Origin: Kineosporiaceae bacterium SCSIO 59966
Lineage (GTDB): Bacteria > Actinomycetota > Actinomycetes > Actinomycetales > SCSIO-59966
Assembly (NCBI GenBank): GCA_020881835.1
Contig: CP052876.1
Span: 2,604,001 to 2,668,000, forward strand
Direction of reading: 5' to 3'
Length of the DNA stretch: 64,000 nt
Positions 18,755 to 27,321 of this stretch are shown here, one piece after another; the stretch's first letter is position 1, and each line of letters starts with the position of its first letter. The notes below the pieces were generated by a model. The model had not been told where the DNA came from. It worked only from the letters and a program-made list of their open reading frames with translations, and did not search any database. A program made the position numbers and the translations under genes.

Positions 18755-18788
18755 CCCCACCCCACCCCCCTCCAGCGCCCCCCACTCG

Positions 18789-18811
18789 GTGATCATGCAA
18801 TCCCGCCACCC
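18789..18811 (+). repeat. Element A copy downstream of xpb
   Basis: A full 23-bp copy beginning GTGATCATGC, 34 bases after the xpb stop and in the xpb direction. The IS110 element begins a few bases further on. Confidence 0.9.
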
Positions 18812-18858
18812 CCCGACCCCTTCGTAGTAATGGCGTTCTGGGAGGGGGTTCGCATAGA

Positions 18859-18917
18859 ACGTCCTCCTGTGTACACGTCTCGGGCTTGGTGTCCCAACGC
18901 GATGAACAGGAGGACGT
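18859..18917 (+). promoter_or_regulatory. Hairpin that would sequester the transposase ribosome-binding site
   Basis: ACGTCCTCCTGT (18859-18870) pairs perfectly with ACAGGAGGACGT (18906-18917). The second arm contains the AGGAGG Shine-Dalgarno (18908-18913) of the transposase. In a read-through transcript this would block translation. It might alternatively be part of an IS110 bridge RNA. Confidence 0.55.
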
Positions 18918-18919
18918 CC

Positions 18920-20266
18920 ATGGGTAATGGTACGGGTTTGACTCGGGGTGATCGGCGGCGTAACGAGCGGCGGGCCCGGCTGCGTGCGGCGGTGCCGGCG
19001 TCGGCTGCGGTGGTGGGGGTTGATCTGGGGGAGGACACCCAGATGGTGGTGGTCACTGACCGGGACTGCCGGGTACTGGCCCGGCGGGTGTTCAAGGGCA
19101 AGGCGTGGGAGCTGGGGCCGGTCCTGGACTGGGCGGTGGAGCAGGCTGCGCGGGCCGGGTTCACGGCGGTGACGTTGGCGTGTGAGCCGACCGGGTCACG
19201 GTGGATGGCGGTGCAGGACGCCGCCTTCGAGCGGGACCTGCTGGTGGTGTGTGTGCAGCCGCTGGCCGCGGCCCGGGCCCGGGAGGAGGAGGACTACACC
19301 CGGGACAAGTCCGACTACAAGGATGCGGTGCTGATCGCCCGGTTGGCCGGTGAGCTGCGCTGCTACGTCCCCGAACGTGTGGAGGAGCAGTGGGCGGTGC
19401 TGCGGCACCTCGGTCGCCGTCGTGGTGAGCTGATCACCCGGTCGACCCGGGCGGTGCTGCAGCTGCGTGACCTGCTCGCGGTGGGCTGGCCCACGGTCCT
19501 GACGGCGGCGAGCAAGCCGTTCGAGTCGATGACCTGGCAGGCGTCGGTGGCGGTGGTGCTGGACCGCTGCAACGGTGACCCGGCCCGGCTGCGGCGGATG
19601 GGCCTGGCCCGGTTCACCGACGCGGTGCGCCGTGAGCTGCCTCGCTGGGGTGGGCGCAAGATCCGCCGCCGGATCGTCGAGGGCGTGTTCGCCGCCCTCA
19701 ACGACACCACCGGCGCGGTGGCCCGCCAACGCGCCGGGGCGCTCAAACGCGCCGCCTGGGCGGTGGATGACCTGCGCGCCGCCCGCGCCCAGCAGCAGAC
19801 CGTCGAGCAGGAGATGCTCACCGCCGTGGACGCCCTGGGCCTGAGCGACCCGCTGGCCTCGATCCCCGGGCTGTCCCTGCCGGCTGCCGCGCAGATCCTC
19901 GCCGAGGCCGGTGACCCGACCCGCTTCGACAGCGCACGGTCCCTGGTCAAGCACGCCGGGCTGAACCCGGTGGAGAACACCTCGGCCACCTTCCGCGGCC
20001 GCACCCGCACCTCCAAACGCGGCCGCCCCGGGCTGCGGCTGGCCGCCTGGCGTGCCACCTGGACGGTGATCCGGCACAACCCGGTCCTGGCCGCCCGCCA
20101 CGCCCACCTGACCAGCCGCCAGCACAACCGGCTCACCCGCGCACAGGCCCACGTGGCCTGCGCCACGACCCTGCTGCGCTGGATCTACGCCGTCACCACC
20201 ACCGGGCAGCGCTGGGACCCCCGGATCGCCGCCGGCCCCACCACCGAGGCCCCCATGGCCGCCTGA
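18920..20266 (+). CDS. IS110-family transposase (DEDD recombinase)
   Basis: A 448-residue transposase. The N-terminal RuvC-like DEDD domain shows VVGVDLGEDT (Asp35), LACEPTGSRW (Glu) and YTRDKSDYKDA (Asp pair). The C-terminal Transposase_20 region reads SIPGLSLPAAAQILAEAGD, then KHAGLNPVEN and a serine-rich stretch before RTRTSKRG. IS110 enzymes use the Asp/Glu site with a C-terminal serine and a bridge RNA. ATG 18920 has AGGAGG six bases upstream. The gene appears intact. Confidence 0.9.
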   Translation: MGNGTGLTRGDRRRNERRARLRAAVPASAAVVGVDLGEDTQMVVVTDRDCRVLARRVFKGKAWELGPVLDWAVEQAARAGFTAVTLACEPTGSRWMAVQDAAFERDLLVVCVQPLAAARAREEEDYTRDKSDYKDAVLIARLAGELRCYVPERVEEQWAVLRHLGRRRGELITRSTRAVLQLRDLLAVGWPTVLTAASKPFESMTWQASVAVVLDRCNGDPARLRRMGLARFTDAVRRELPRWGGRKIRRRIVEGVFAALNDTTGAVARQRAGALKRAAWAVDDLRAARAQQQTVEQEMLTAVDALGLSDPLASIPGLSLPAAAQILAEAGDPTRFDSARSLVKHAGLNPVENTSATFRGRTRTSKRGRPGLRLAAWRATWTVIRHNPVLAARHAHLTSRQHNRLTRAQAHVACATTLLRWIYAVTTTGQRWDPRIAAGPTTEAPMAA

Positions 20267-20531
20267 CCAGCACACCCGCCGACCCCGGCGGGGCGAGCTC
20301 GCACCTTCGTAGAGGGGAAACCCTTCCACCTCGATGATCACCATGAGCAGCCCCGCCAGGCCGCCAGGGAACCTCACAAGCTCGCTTGAACGCTGTTGGG
20401 ACCCCAAGCCCACTTGCCAGCTACGTAGAGACGAGGAACCCGACCCCGGCCACCCCCCCCGGCGGGGAACCCCACACACCACCAACAAGATCAAAACGAC
20501 CCAAGACCTTGACGTGAAACCTCTTACGCTG
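20267..20531 (+). other. Non-coding region after the IS110 transposase
   Basis: About 265 bases without a credible gene. It contains the second CCTTCGTAG, small hairpins such as CCCCGGCGGGG, and a lower-GC tail (about 20480-20530) containing ACAAGATCAAAACG. It may hold the right end of the insertion sequence or a bridge RNA. Up to 20898 the gap continues with element A, element B, an xpb-like fragment and the next gene's promoter. Confidence 0.4.
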
Positions 20532-20554
20532 GTGATCATGCAATCCCGCCACCC
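20532..20554 (+). repeat. Element A copy after the IS110 element
   Basis: A full 23-bp copy beginning GTGATCATGC, 18 bases before an element B copy. Confidence 0.9.
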
Positions 20555-20572
20555 ACGGCCCACTGTCCAGTT

Positions 20573-20635
20573 CACAGAATGCTGGGTTGGTGGCGCGACA
20601 CGCCGGCCAAGCTGCGCCGAACGCAGCATTCTGTG
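20573..20635 (-). repeat. Element B copy 2 (63 bp, perfect ends)
   Basis: CACAGAATGCTG at 20573-20584 and CAGCATTCTGTG at 20624-20635 are a perfect 12-bp terminal inverted repeat. The inner block GGGTTGGTGGCGCGACACGCC is the reverse complement of the one in the 35358 copy. Confidence 0.85.
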
Positions 20636-20715
20636 GCCGACGCGCCGGACCGGACGCGCCAAGCCGGGAAGGTCCCGCAGCACTCGGTGCACGCACCGGT
20701 CGACGTGGCGCGCGG

Positions 20716-20750
20716 AGGTACGCCTACCGGATCGACGATGCGGACGCCTG
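20716..20750 (+). pseudogene. Short fragment resembling the 3' end of xpb
   Basis: Positions 20717-20734 match 18 consecutive bases of xpb at 18699-18716. The encoded RYAYRIDDADA parallels GYAYRIVDADD at the end of XPB. It is probably a decayed partial duplication on the far side of the IS element; chance similarity is not excluded. Confidence 0.35.
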
Positions 20751-20898
20751 CGGGCGGACACGTGCGGGGCCTGATCCGGTACCGTCCGAGGCGTTAGCCC
20801 ACTGGAGTGGTCGGCGCGACGGACCGTAGAGCACCGCTTTACGGATTGTCACGAACGTCCGACACTGAGTAGGTCCGCCCGACGACAAGGAGAATGCC

Positions 20899-21267
20899 AT
20901 GAAGTCCCCGCTCAAGGTGCTCGCCGCGGCCGGCCTCGGCCTCGCGCTCGTGGTCACCGCTGCCCCCGCTCAGGCCGCCCCCAAGGACACGGCGGGAGCA
21001 TCCCTCACCGGCGCATCCCTCACCGGCGCATCCCTCACCGGCGCATCCCTCACCGGCGCATCCCTCACCGGCGCATCCCTCACCGGCGCATCCCTCACCG
21101 GCGCATCCCTCACCGGCGCATCCCTCACCGGCGCATCCCTCACCGGCGCATCCCTCACCGGCGCATCCCTCACCGGCGCATCCCTCACCGGCGCATCCCT
21201 CACCGGCGCATCCCTCACCGGCGCGTCCCTCACCGGCGCGTCCCTGACCGGCGCCTCGCTAACCTGA
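20899..21267 (+). CDS. Secreted pentapeptide-repeat protein of 18 ASLTG units
   Basis: A 122-residue exported protein. The signal peptide [19 protein letters not shown] ends at AQA-APKD near residue 27. Mature residues 34-122 consist only of Ala-Ser-Leu-Thr-Gly, 17 full copies plus a final ASLT. This fits the A(D/N)LXX pattern of pentapeptide repeats, which form a right-handed quadrilateral beta-helix with the Leu inside. AAGGAG lies before ATG 20899. The GGDEF/EAL gene begins 44 bases after the stop. No function is assigned; secreted beta-helices of this kind could be structural or ice/DNA-mimic-like. Confidence 0.85.
   Translation: MKSPLKVLAAAGLGLALVVTAAPAQAAPKDTAGASLTGASLTGASLTGASLTGASLTGASLTGASLTGASLTGASLTGASLTGASLTGASLTGASLTGASLTGASLTGASLTGASLTGASLT
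20998..21264 (+). repeat. Tandem 15-bp repeat inside the pentapeptide gene
   Basis: Seventeen units of GCATCCCTCACCGGC plus a 12-base terminal unit. The first 15 are identical in sequence; only the last three show silent changes (GCG, CTG, TCG). Such homogeneity suggests recent expansion or ongoing slippage or gene conversion. Confidence 0.95.
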
Positions 21268-21311
21268 CGTCACGGGGCCCGGTGGTCCGCCCTATCGACG
21301 TTGGAGCACAG

Positions 21312-23774
21312 ATGACCACGCAAGACGTCGAAGGGTCCCGTAGCCAGGCCACGCTGGTGCTGGCTGGTCTGGTCCTGGCGGCCACCGGGCTCATCGCATT
21401 TCTTCCGTCAACGGGGGTCGAGGTCGACCCCGGCATCGGGCTGCCCGTTGCCAGTGCCTTCGTCGCGGTCCTGTTCGTGATGGCGGAGCTGAGCAAGCTG
21501 CACGTCGAGGTGCGGGGACAGGCCTTCTCCGTGTCACTGAGCGATCTCCCGCTCGTGCTCGGTCTGTTCCTTCTGCCGCCCCCGCTTCTGCTCGCAGCTC
21601 GGCTCGTGCCTGCCGCTGTGGTCATGCTCGCGCGCCGGACCGAGATACCGAAGGGCCTATTCAATGGCGGGCTGTTCACGCTCGAGGTCGGCTTGGCCGT
21701 CCTCGTCATGGACGCACTGGTCCCTGAACGCGGTTTCGGCATCAGCACGTGGCTAGGGACCTACGCCACCGTCCTCATCGTGGACGTGGTCGGTGGCGCA
21801 GTCGTCATCTGGGCCATGCACCGGCTCGGCAGTGCGCCGTCCCGGGCTCAGGCGTACCGGATGCTCGCCGCTCTGGTCGTGTCCGGGATGCTCAGCACGA
21901 CACTCGCCCTGATGGCGGTTCTCGTGCTGCATGCCTCCACCGCCGGACTGGCGCTCCTTGGGACGCTAGCCGTCGCAGTGGCCCTTGCTCACCGCGGGTA
22001 CCACCGCCTGCTGCGGCAGCACAACGACCTCAACCGGTTGTTCCTGTTCACCCAGTCCGTCGGCGCCGAGCCCAGGACCGAGGAGGTGGTGCACCAGCTG
22101 CAGATGGAGGCTGCGGATCTGCTGAACGCAGAGAGCGCCGTGGTTCGCCTGCTTCCGGGGCCGGAAGCGGAGGGAGACGACAAATCGGCTGACCGGTTCT
22201 TGTGGACCGCTCCCCCCTGCGCCGTGCCGCGGACGACACGGGACCCGGCTCAGCGAGCATGGCTGGACCGAACCGGGGTGCGTGACGCCGTCCTTGTGCC
22301 TCTGCACGACGACGGACAAGCGGTCGGCGTGGTCCAGGTAGCCAACCGGCGGGGGGCGGCGAGCTCGTTCACCGAGGACGACCTCAAGCTGCTGCAGACT
22401 CTGGTCGCCCACGTCGAGGTGCTCTGGCACAACGGCCGGCTCGTCGACCAGCTGCGCCACGAGGCGACCCACGACGCCCTGACCGGCCTGGGCAACCGCA
22501 CCCTGTTCAACGACGGGTTGCAGGCCCTCATCGACGGCGGCGGCCACGGCGCGACCCTGCTGCTCGACCTCGACCGGTTCAAGGAGGTCAACGACGCCCT
22601 CGGTCACCCGGTCGGTGACGTCCTGCTCGAGAAGGTCGCCGCCCGGCTCCTGGACCACGTCCCGACCGGCTCACAGGTGGCCCGGCTCGGCGGCGACGAG
22701 TTCGCCGTCCTGCTGCGCGGTCTCACCTCACCGGAGGAGGCGCTGGCCACCGCGCGCGCCGCGCGGGCCGCCCTCACCGGAGCGTTCGAGGTCACCGGCA
22801 CCTTCCTCGAGGTCGGCGTCTCCGTCGGCGTCGCCATGGTGCCCTCGGACGGCGGGGACGCTGCCACGGTGCTGCGCCGGGCCGACCTGGCCATGTACGA
22901 GGCGAAGCGGACGGGGGCCGGCGTCGTCCGCTACAGCCCGGTCCTCGACCACCGCAGCACCGGCCTGCTCGAGCTGGCCGGCGAGCTCCGCTCGGCGGTG
23001 GAGCAGGACCAGATCGTCATGTACTTCCAGCCCAAGGAGAGCCTGCGCACCGGCCGGATCGTCGGCTTCGAGGCCCTCGCCCGCTGGATGCACCCCGAAC
23101 GCGGGGTCGTCATGCCCGAGGTGTTCGTGCCGCTGTCCGAGCAGACCGGCCTGGTCGGGCTCCTCGGCGAGGCCGCCGCCAGCCAGGCGCTCGAGCAGTG
23201 CCGGACCTGGCTGAGCCGCCGGCCGGGTGTCGGCGTCGCCGTCAACCTCTCCCCTCGCCGGCTGCTCGAGCCGGGTCTCGCCGCCTCGCTGGACCGGTTG
23301 CTCGCCGAGCACGAGGTCCCGGCAGAGCTGCTGACGCTGGAGATCACGGAAAGCACCGTGATGGCCGACCCGGACGCCGCGGTCCGGGCCATGCACCAGC
23401 TGCGGGACCTCGGCGTGCGGCTGTCGGTCGACGACTTCGGGACCGGCTACTCGTCACTGAACTACCTGCACCGGCTGCCGGTGCAGGAGGTGAAGATCGA
23501 CAAGTCGTTCGTGCTGCCGATGCACCGGGACGTCGGGGCGACCGCCATCGTGCGCTCGATCGTGGAGCTCGCCCACACCCTGGAGCTCACCGTCGTCGCC
23601 GAGGGGGTGGAGAACGAGCCCACCCGGCAGGCCCTCGTCGAGCTGGGCTGCGACGTCGGCCAGGGCTTCGGCCTGGCCTACCCGATGCCACCCGAGGACG
23701 TGCAGGACTGGCTGGTCCGGCACGACGCCACCCGGCGCGAGCGGCGCGCAGGAGGGCGCCCCCGGGCCGTGTGA
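21312..23774 (+). CDS. Membrane-bound GAF-GGDEF-EAL cyclic-di-GMP enzyme
   Basis: An 820-residue protein. Residues 10-240 hold seven or eight membrane helices, followed by a GAF-like domain (about 250-380). The GGDEF domain has THDALTGLGNR and RLGGDEF (460-464) but no RxxD inhibitory site five residues before it. The EAL domain has FEALARW (Glu587), DDFGTGYSSL, KIDKSFV and AEGVEN, so phosphodiesterase residues look complete. It should make and/or break c-di-GMP at the membrane. ATG 21312 follows TTGGAG. A response regulator gene follows 70 bases later. Confidence 0.93.
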   Translation: MTTQDVEGSRSQATLVLAGLVLAATGLIAFLPSTGVEVDPGIGLPVASAFVAVLFVMAELSKLHVEVRGQAFSVSLSDLPLVLGLFLLPPPLLLAARLVPAAVVMLARRTEIPKGLFNGGLFTLEVGLAVLVMDALVPERGFGISTWLGTYATVLIVDVVGGAVVIWAMHRLGSAPSRAQAYRMLAALVVSGMLSTTLALMAVLVLHASTAGLALLGTLAVAVALAHRGYHRLLRQHNDLNRLFLFTQSVGAEPRTEEVVHQLQMEAADLLNAESAVVRLLPGPEAEGDDKSADRFLWTAPPCAVPRTTRDPAQRAWLDRTGVRDAVLVPLHDDGQAVGVVQVANRRGAASSFTEDDLKLLQTLVAHVEVLWHNGRLVDQLRHEATHDALTGLGNRTLFNDGLQALIDGGGHGATLLLDLDRFKEVNDALGHPVGDVLLEKVAARLLDHVPTGSQVARLGGDEFAVLLRGLTSPEEALATARAARAALTGAFEVTGTFLEVGVSVGVAMVPSDGGDAATVLRRADLAMYEAKRTGAGVVRYSPVLDHRSTGLLELAGELRSAVEQDQIVMYFQPKESLRTGRIVGFEALARWMHPERGVVMPEVFVPLSEQTGLVGLLGEAAASQALEQCRTWLSRRPGVGVAVNLSPRRLLEPGLAASLDRLLAEHEVPAELLTLEITESTVMADPDAAVRAMHQLRDLGVRLSVDDFGTGYSSLNYLHRLPVQEVKIDKSFVLPMHRDVGATAIVRSIVELAHTLELTVVAEGVENEPTRQALVELGCDVGQGFGLAYPMPPEDVQDWLVRHDATRRERRAGGRPRAV

Positions 23775-23844
23775 GCCCGCCCCCGCGGAGCCGACGTCGG
23801 ACGACGTCCAGCCGACTCCCAGGTTCCTGCCCGACACTGGTCCG

Positions 23845-24570
23845 GTGGCACGACCGGACACCCCCGAGGCCAGGCTGCTCGTCGTCGACGACGAGCCGAG
23901 CATCCGCGACCTGCTGGCGGCCGCACTGCGGTTCGCCGGCTTCGAGGTCCACACCGCGGCCGACGGCCAGGAGGCGCTGCGGCAGGCCGAGCTGACCCGC
24001 CCCGACCTCGTCGTCCTCGACGTCATGCTCCCCGACCTCGACGGGTTCGCCGTCACCCGCCGGCTGCGCGAGCGCGGCCGGGACGTGCCGGTGCTGTTCC
24101 TCACGGCACGGGACGACGTCCAGGACAGGGTGACCGGTCTGACCGTGGGCGGCGACGACTACGTGACGAAACCGTTCTCGCTGGAGGAGGTCGTCGCCCG
24201 GATCCGCGCCGTGCTGCGACGCACCGGCGCAGGCGCCGACCCGGCCGCCGGCCGGCTCGTGTTCGCCGACCTCGAGCTCGACGAGGACGCCCACGAGGTC
24301 CGCCGCGGGGAGCGCACGATCGAGCTGTCCCCCACCGAGTTCAAGCTGTTGCGCTACCTCATGCTCAACCCGAACCGGGTGCTGTCGAAGACGCAGATCC
24401 TCGACCACGTCTGGCACTACGACTTCGACGGCGAGGCCTCGATCGTCGAGTCGTACATCTCCTACCTGCGGCGCAAGGTCGACCACGCCCCCGACGGGTC
24501 GCCGCTCGCTCCACTGATCCACACCCGGCGCGGGGTCGGTTACGTGCTGCGCCTCCCGCCGGAGGAGTGA
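23845..24570 (+). CDS. OmpR/PhoB-family response regulator
   Basis: A 241-residue regulator. The receiver domain has the acidic pair in VVDDEP, phospho-acceptor Asp59 in VVLDVMLPDLDG, the Thr in FLTARD and the Lys in YVTKPFS. A winged helix (about 145-238) includes ELSPTEFKLLRYLMLNPNRV and SYISYLRRKVD. Its TGA stop overlaps the ATG of the sensor kinase gene (TGATG), so the pair is translationally coupled. The HtrA-type protease downstream may be a target, as in MprAB/PepD systems; this is inference. Confidence 0.93.
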   Translation: MARPDTPEARLLVVDDEPSIRDLLAAALRFAGFEVHTAADGQEALRQAELTRPDLVVLDVMLPDLDGFAVTRRLRERGRDVPVLFLTARDDVQDRVTGLTVGGDDYVTKPFSLEEVVARIRAVLRRTGAGADPAAGRLVFADLELDEDAHEVRRGERTIELSPTEFKLLRYLMLNPNRVLSKTQILDHVWHYDFDGEASIVESYISYLRRKVDHAPDGSPLAPLIHTRRGVGYVLRLPPEE

Positions 24571-26036
24571 TGCGCCCGCTCGCCTCGTCCTCGCTACGGA
24601 CCCGGCTCGTCGCCATCGTCTCCGGGCTCGTCATGCTGTCGCTGCTCGCGGTCGGCGCGGCCACCCTCGCCGCCATGCGCCCGGCACTCGTCGCCGACCT
24701 CGACGACCGGCTGTCCGCCACGGTCGCCGACCCACGGGCCCTGGAGATGCTGGTCAACGACGCCGGCCTGGGCCGGCGGATGCACAACCGACTCCCGACG
24801 GACTACGTCGTCCGCGTCAACGACGCCGCCGGCGAGCAGGTGTTCCTGGACGCCGGGATCACCCCGTTCGAGGACCTGCCGGACCTGTCGGCGGTCACCC
24901 TGGAGCGGGTCCGCGCCATCGGCGGCGACCCGTACACGGTCGACGGGTGGCGGGCCGTGTCCCGCCCCGTGGCGGTGGCCACCCCGACGGGCCGCAGGGC
25001 CGGCTCGGTCACCGTCGCCCTGCCGCTGGCCCCCGTGGACGCGACGCTGGCGGCACTTGCCGCCCGGATCGCCGTCCTCGGGCTGGTGGTGCTGGCGGCC
25101 AGCGTGCTCGCAGGTTGGCTGGCGGTGCGCAGGGCGTTCCGGCCGCTGCGGGACGTCGAGACGGTCACCGCCGCGTTCGCCGACGGCGACACCTCCCGAC
25201 GGGTGCCGGCCGCGCCGGCCGGCACCGAAGTCGGACGACTGGGCGCCGCAGTCAACGAGATGCTGGACCGGATCGAGGCCGACCTCGCAGCCCGGGAGGC
25301 CAACGAGAGGCGTATGCGCCGGTTCGTCAGCGACGCCGGCCACGAGCTACGCACCCCGCTCGCCGCCGTCCGCGGTTTCGCCGAGCTGCACCGCCAGGGG
25401 GCCGTCCGGGACCCCAAGGACGTCGCCCGGACCATGGGGCGGATCGAGCAGGAGGCGGTCCGGATGAGCGGCCTCGTCGAGGACCTGCTCACCCTGGCCC
25501 GGCTGGACGAGCAGCGGCCTCTGCGGCGGGAGCCGGTCGACCTGCTGGTGCTGGCCGCCGACGCGGCCGAGAGCCTGCGCGCGCTCGCCCCGGACCGACA
25601 GGTCCGGCTGACGGGCCTGGACGGTGCCGGGCCGGCCGCCACCCCGGTCGTCGGCGACGACGCCCGGCTGCGGCAGGTGCTGACGAACCTGGTCGCCAAC
25701 GCGGCCCGGCACACCCCGGCCGGCTCCCCGGTGGAGATCGAGGTGGGCACTCGGCAGGGGTGGGCGCTGTGCCGGGTCGTGGACCACGGGCCCGGGGTTC
25801 CGGCCGAGGACGCCGAGCGGGTCTTCGAACGGTTCTGGCGGCGGGACGAGTCCCGCTCCCGCGGCGCGGGCGGCGGGTCGGGTCTCGGGCTGGCGATCGT
25901 GGCCGCCCTCGTGCGCGCCCACGACGGCGCCGTGCGCGTCGTCCCCACCCCCGGCGGCGGGGCGACGTTCGAGGTCGCTCTGCCCGCGGCGTCCTCAGGT
26001 TTCTCCCAGGAAGGGCCCAGCCCGGCCGCAGGCTGA
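24570..26036 (+). CDS. HAMP-containing sensor histidine kinase
   Basis: A 488-residue kinase. One membrane helix near residues 15-35, an extracytoplasmic sensor region (40-155), a second helix (about 163-185), a HAMP linker (RRAFRPLRDVETVTAAF), the H-box DAGHELRTPLA with His258, an N-box (LTNLVANAARHTP), and G boxes DHGPGVP and GGSGLGLAIV. It phosphorylates the upstream OmpR-type regulator, whose stop codon overlaps this start. The architecture matches MprB/TcrY-like kinases of actinobacteria. Confidence 0.93.
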   Translation: MRPLASSSLRTRLVAIVSGLVMLSLLAVGAATLAAMRPALVADLDDRLSATVADPRALEMLVNDAGLGRRMHNRLPTDYVVRVNDAAGEQVFLDAGITPFEDLPDLSAVTLERVRAIGGDPYTVDGWRAVSRPVAVATPTGRRAGSVTVALPLAPVDATLAALAARIAVLGLVVLAASVLAGWLAVRRAFRPLRDVETVTAAFADGDTSRRVPAAPAGTEVGRLGAAVNEMLDRIEADLAAREANERRMRRFVSDAGHELRTPLAAVRGFAELHRQGAVRDPKDVARTMGRIEQEAVRMSGLVEDLLTLARLDEQRPLRREPVDLLVLAADAAESLRALAPDRQVRLTGLDGAGPAATPVVGDDARLRQVLTNLVANAARHTPAGSPVEIEVGTRQGWALCRVVDHGPGVPAEDAERVFERFWRRDESRSRGAGGGSGLGLAIVAALVRAHDGAVRVVPTPGGGATFEVALPAASSGFSQEGPSPAAG

Positions 26037-26076
26037 GGGGTTCTCCTGGTGCGACACCGACGAACCGGAGGCACGA

Positions 26077-27309
26077 TTGACCACTGAGATGACCACGCCC
26101 CCGCACGACCCGTGGGCACAGCGCCCCCCGACCGAGCCACCCGGGCCGCAGCAGCCGGCCGAGGAGCGCCGGCGGGGACCGGGCTGGGGCGGCACCATCG
26201 CCGCCGCCGTCCTGTCCGCGCTGCTCGCGGCCGGTGGCACGGCCGGCCTTGTCACCGCCCTGGACGACGACCCTTCCCCGGCCCCGCCGGCGGCGGGCAC
26301 CGAGTCCGACCAGGAGACCACCGACCAGTCCGACGCGGCGTCGTCCGCACCCGCTCCCGCCGGCCAGGTCGACTGGACGCCGGTCGCCGAGCGGGTCGCG
26401 CCGAGCGTCGTGAGCATCGACGTCCGGGGCCGCACGGGCGCCGGGCAGGGGTCCGGTGTGGTCATCGACGACGCGGGGCACGTGCTGACGAACAACCACG
26501 TCGTGGCCGGCGGCGGCAGCGGTGCACAGGTCCGGATCTCCCTCGACGACGGGCGGGTGCTCGACGCAGAGGTGCTCGGCACCGACCCGGCGACCGACCT
26601 CGCCGTGCTGGCCGTCCCGGACATGCCGGACGACGTCCCGGCGATCGACGTCGGGGACTCCGGCGCGGTGCAGGTGGGCCAGCCGGTGATGGCGCTCGGC
26701 AACCCGCTCGGCCTGTCGCAGACGATCACCACGGGCATCGTCAGCGCCGTGGACCGCCCGGTGACGACGCAGAGCGTGGGCGGTCAGCCGTTCGAGCCCG
26801 GCCTGCCCGTGGTGACGAACGCGATCCAGACCGACGCGGCGATCAACCCGGGCAACTCCGGCGGTGCGCTCGTGGACGCCGCCGGGCGCCTCATCGGGAT
26901 CAACTCCGCCATCGCGTCCCTCGGCCAGGGCGGTCAGGCCGGTTCGATCGGGCTCGGTTTCGCCATCCCCGTCGACCAGGCGCAGTGGGTGTCCCAGTCG
27001 CTCATCGAGACGGGCGCCGTCGAGCACGCCTACCTCGGCGTCTCCCTGGAGAACGCTGTCGTGGAGGTCGACGGTGTCGCCCGAGAGGCCGCCGGAATCG
27101 CCACCGTCGTGCCGGGGACCCCGGCCGAGCAGGCCGGGCTGCGGGTCGGCGAGGCGGTCGTCGCGGTGGACGGCGAGCCCGTGCCCGGTGCCGAGTCGCT
27201 CGTCGCCCAGGTCCGCGAGCGCCAGCCCGGCACGGAGGTCACCCTGTCGGTGGTCGGCCGGGACGGTGAGGTCCGTGAGGTGACGGTGGAGTTCGGCGTC
27301 CGGCCCTGA
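26077..27309 (+). CDS. HtrA/DegP-like serine protease with PDZ domain
   Basis: A 410-residue membrane-anchored protease. A Pro-rich cytoplasmic tail (1-40), one membrane helix (TIAAAVLSALLAAGGTAGLV), then a trypsin-like domain with His141 (NNHVV), Asp174 (ATDLAVLAV) and Ser261 (NPGNSGGAL), and a C-terminal PDZ domain (about 315-405) including VVPGTPAEQAGLRVGE. It would degrade or refold misfolded envelope proteins. The TTG start at 26077 has GGAGG six bases upstream; ATG 26089 is an alternative. It follows the two-component genes by 40 bases and is probably co-regulated. Confidence 0.93.
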   Translation: MTTEMTTPPHDPWAQRPPTEPPGPQQPAEERRRGPGWGGTIAAAVLSALLAAGGTAGLVTALDDDPSPAPPAAGTESDQETTDQSDAASSAPAPAGQVDWTPVAERVAPSVVSIDVRGRTGAGQGSGVVIDDAGHVLTNNHVVAGGGSGAQVRISLDDGRVLDAEVLGTDPATDLAVLAVPDMPDDVPAIDVGDSGAVQVGQPVMALGNPLGLSQTITTGIVSAVDRPVTTQSVGGQPFEPGLPVVTNAIQTDAAINPGNSGGALVDAAGRLIGINSAIASLGQGGQAGSIGLGFAIPVDQAQWVSQSLIETGAVEHAYLGVSLENAVVEVDGVAREAAGIATVVPGTPAEQAGLRVGEAVVAVDGEPVPGAESLVAQVRERQPGTEVTLSVVGRDGEVREVTVEFGVRP

Positions 27310-27321
27310 GCCGGGGACGGA

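Larger units (their letters stand above)
18819..20312 (+). mobile_element. IS110-type insertion sequence (approximate limits)
   Basis: The element holds one transposase gene. CCTTCGTAG occurs at 18819-18827 and at 20304-20312; if these are the flanking repeats, the unit is about 1.48 kb, a normal IS110 size. IS110 elements lack long terminal inverted repeats, so the ends are a guess. The right end could instead extend to about 20520, which would leave a 260-base non-coding region. Confidence 0.6.

Noticed and set aside
20998-21264. The 15-bp tandem array as a CRISPR or satellite
   Set aside because: The units are contiguous with no spacers, in frame, and lie in a gene with a signal peptide and ribosome-binding site, so it is a protein repeat.
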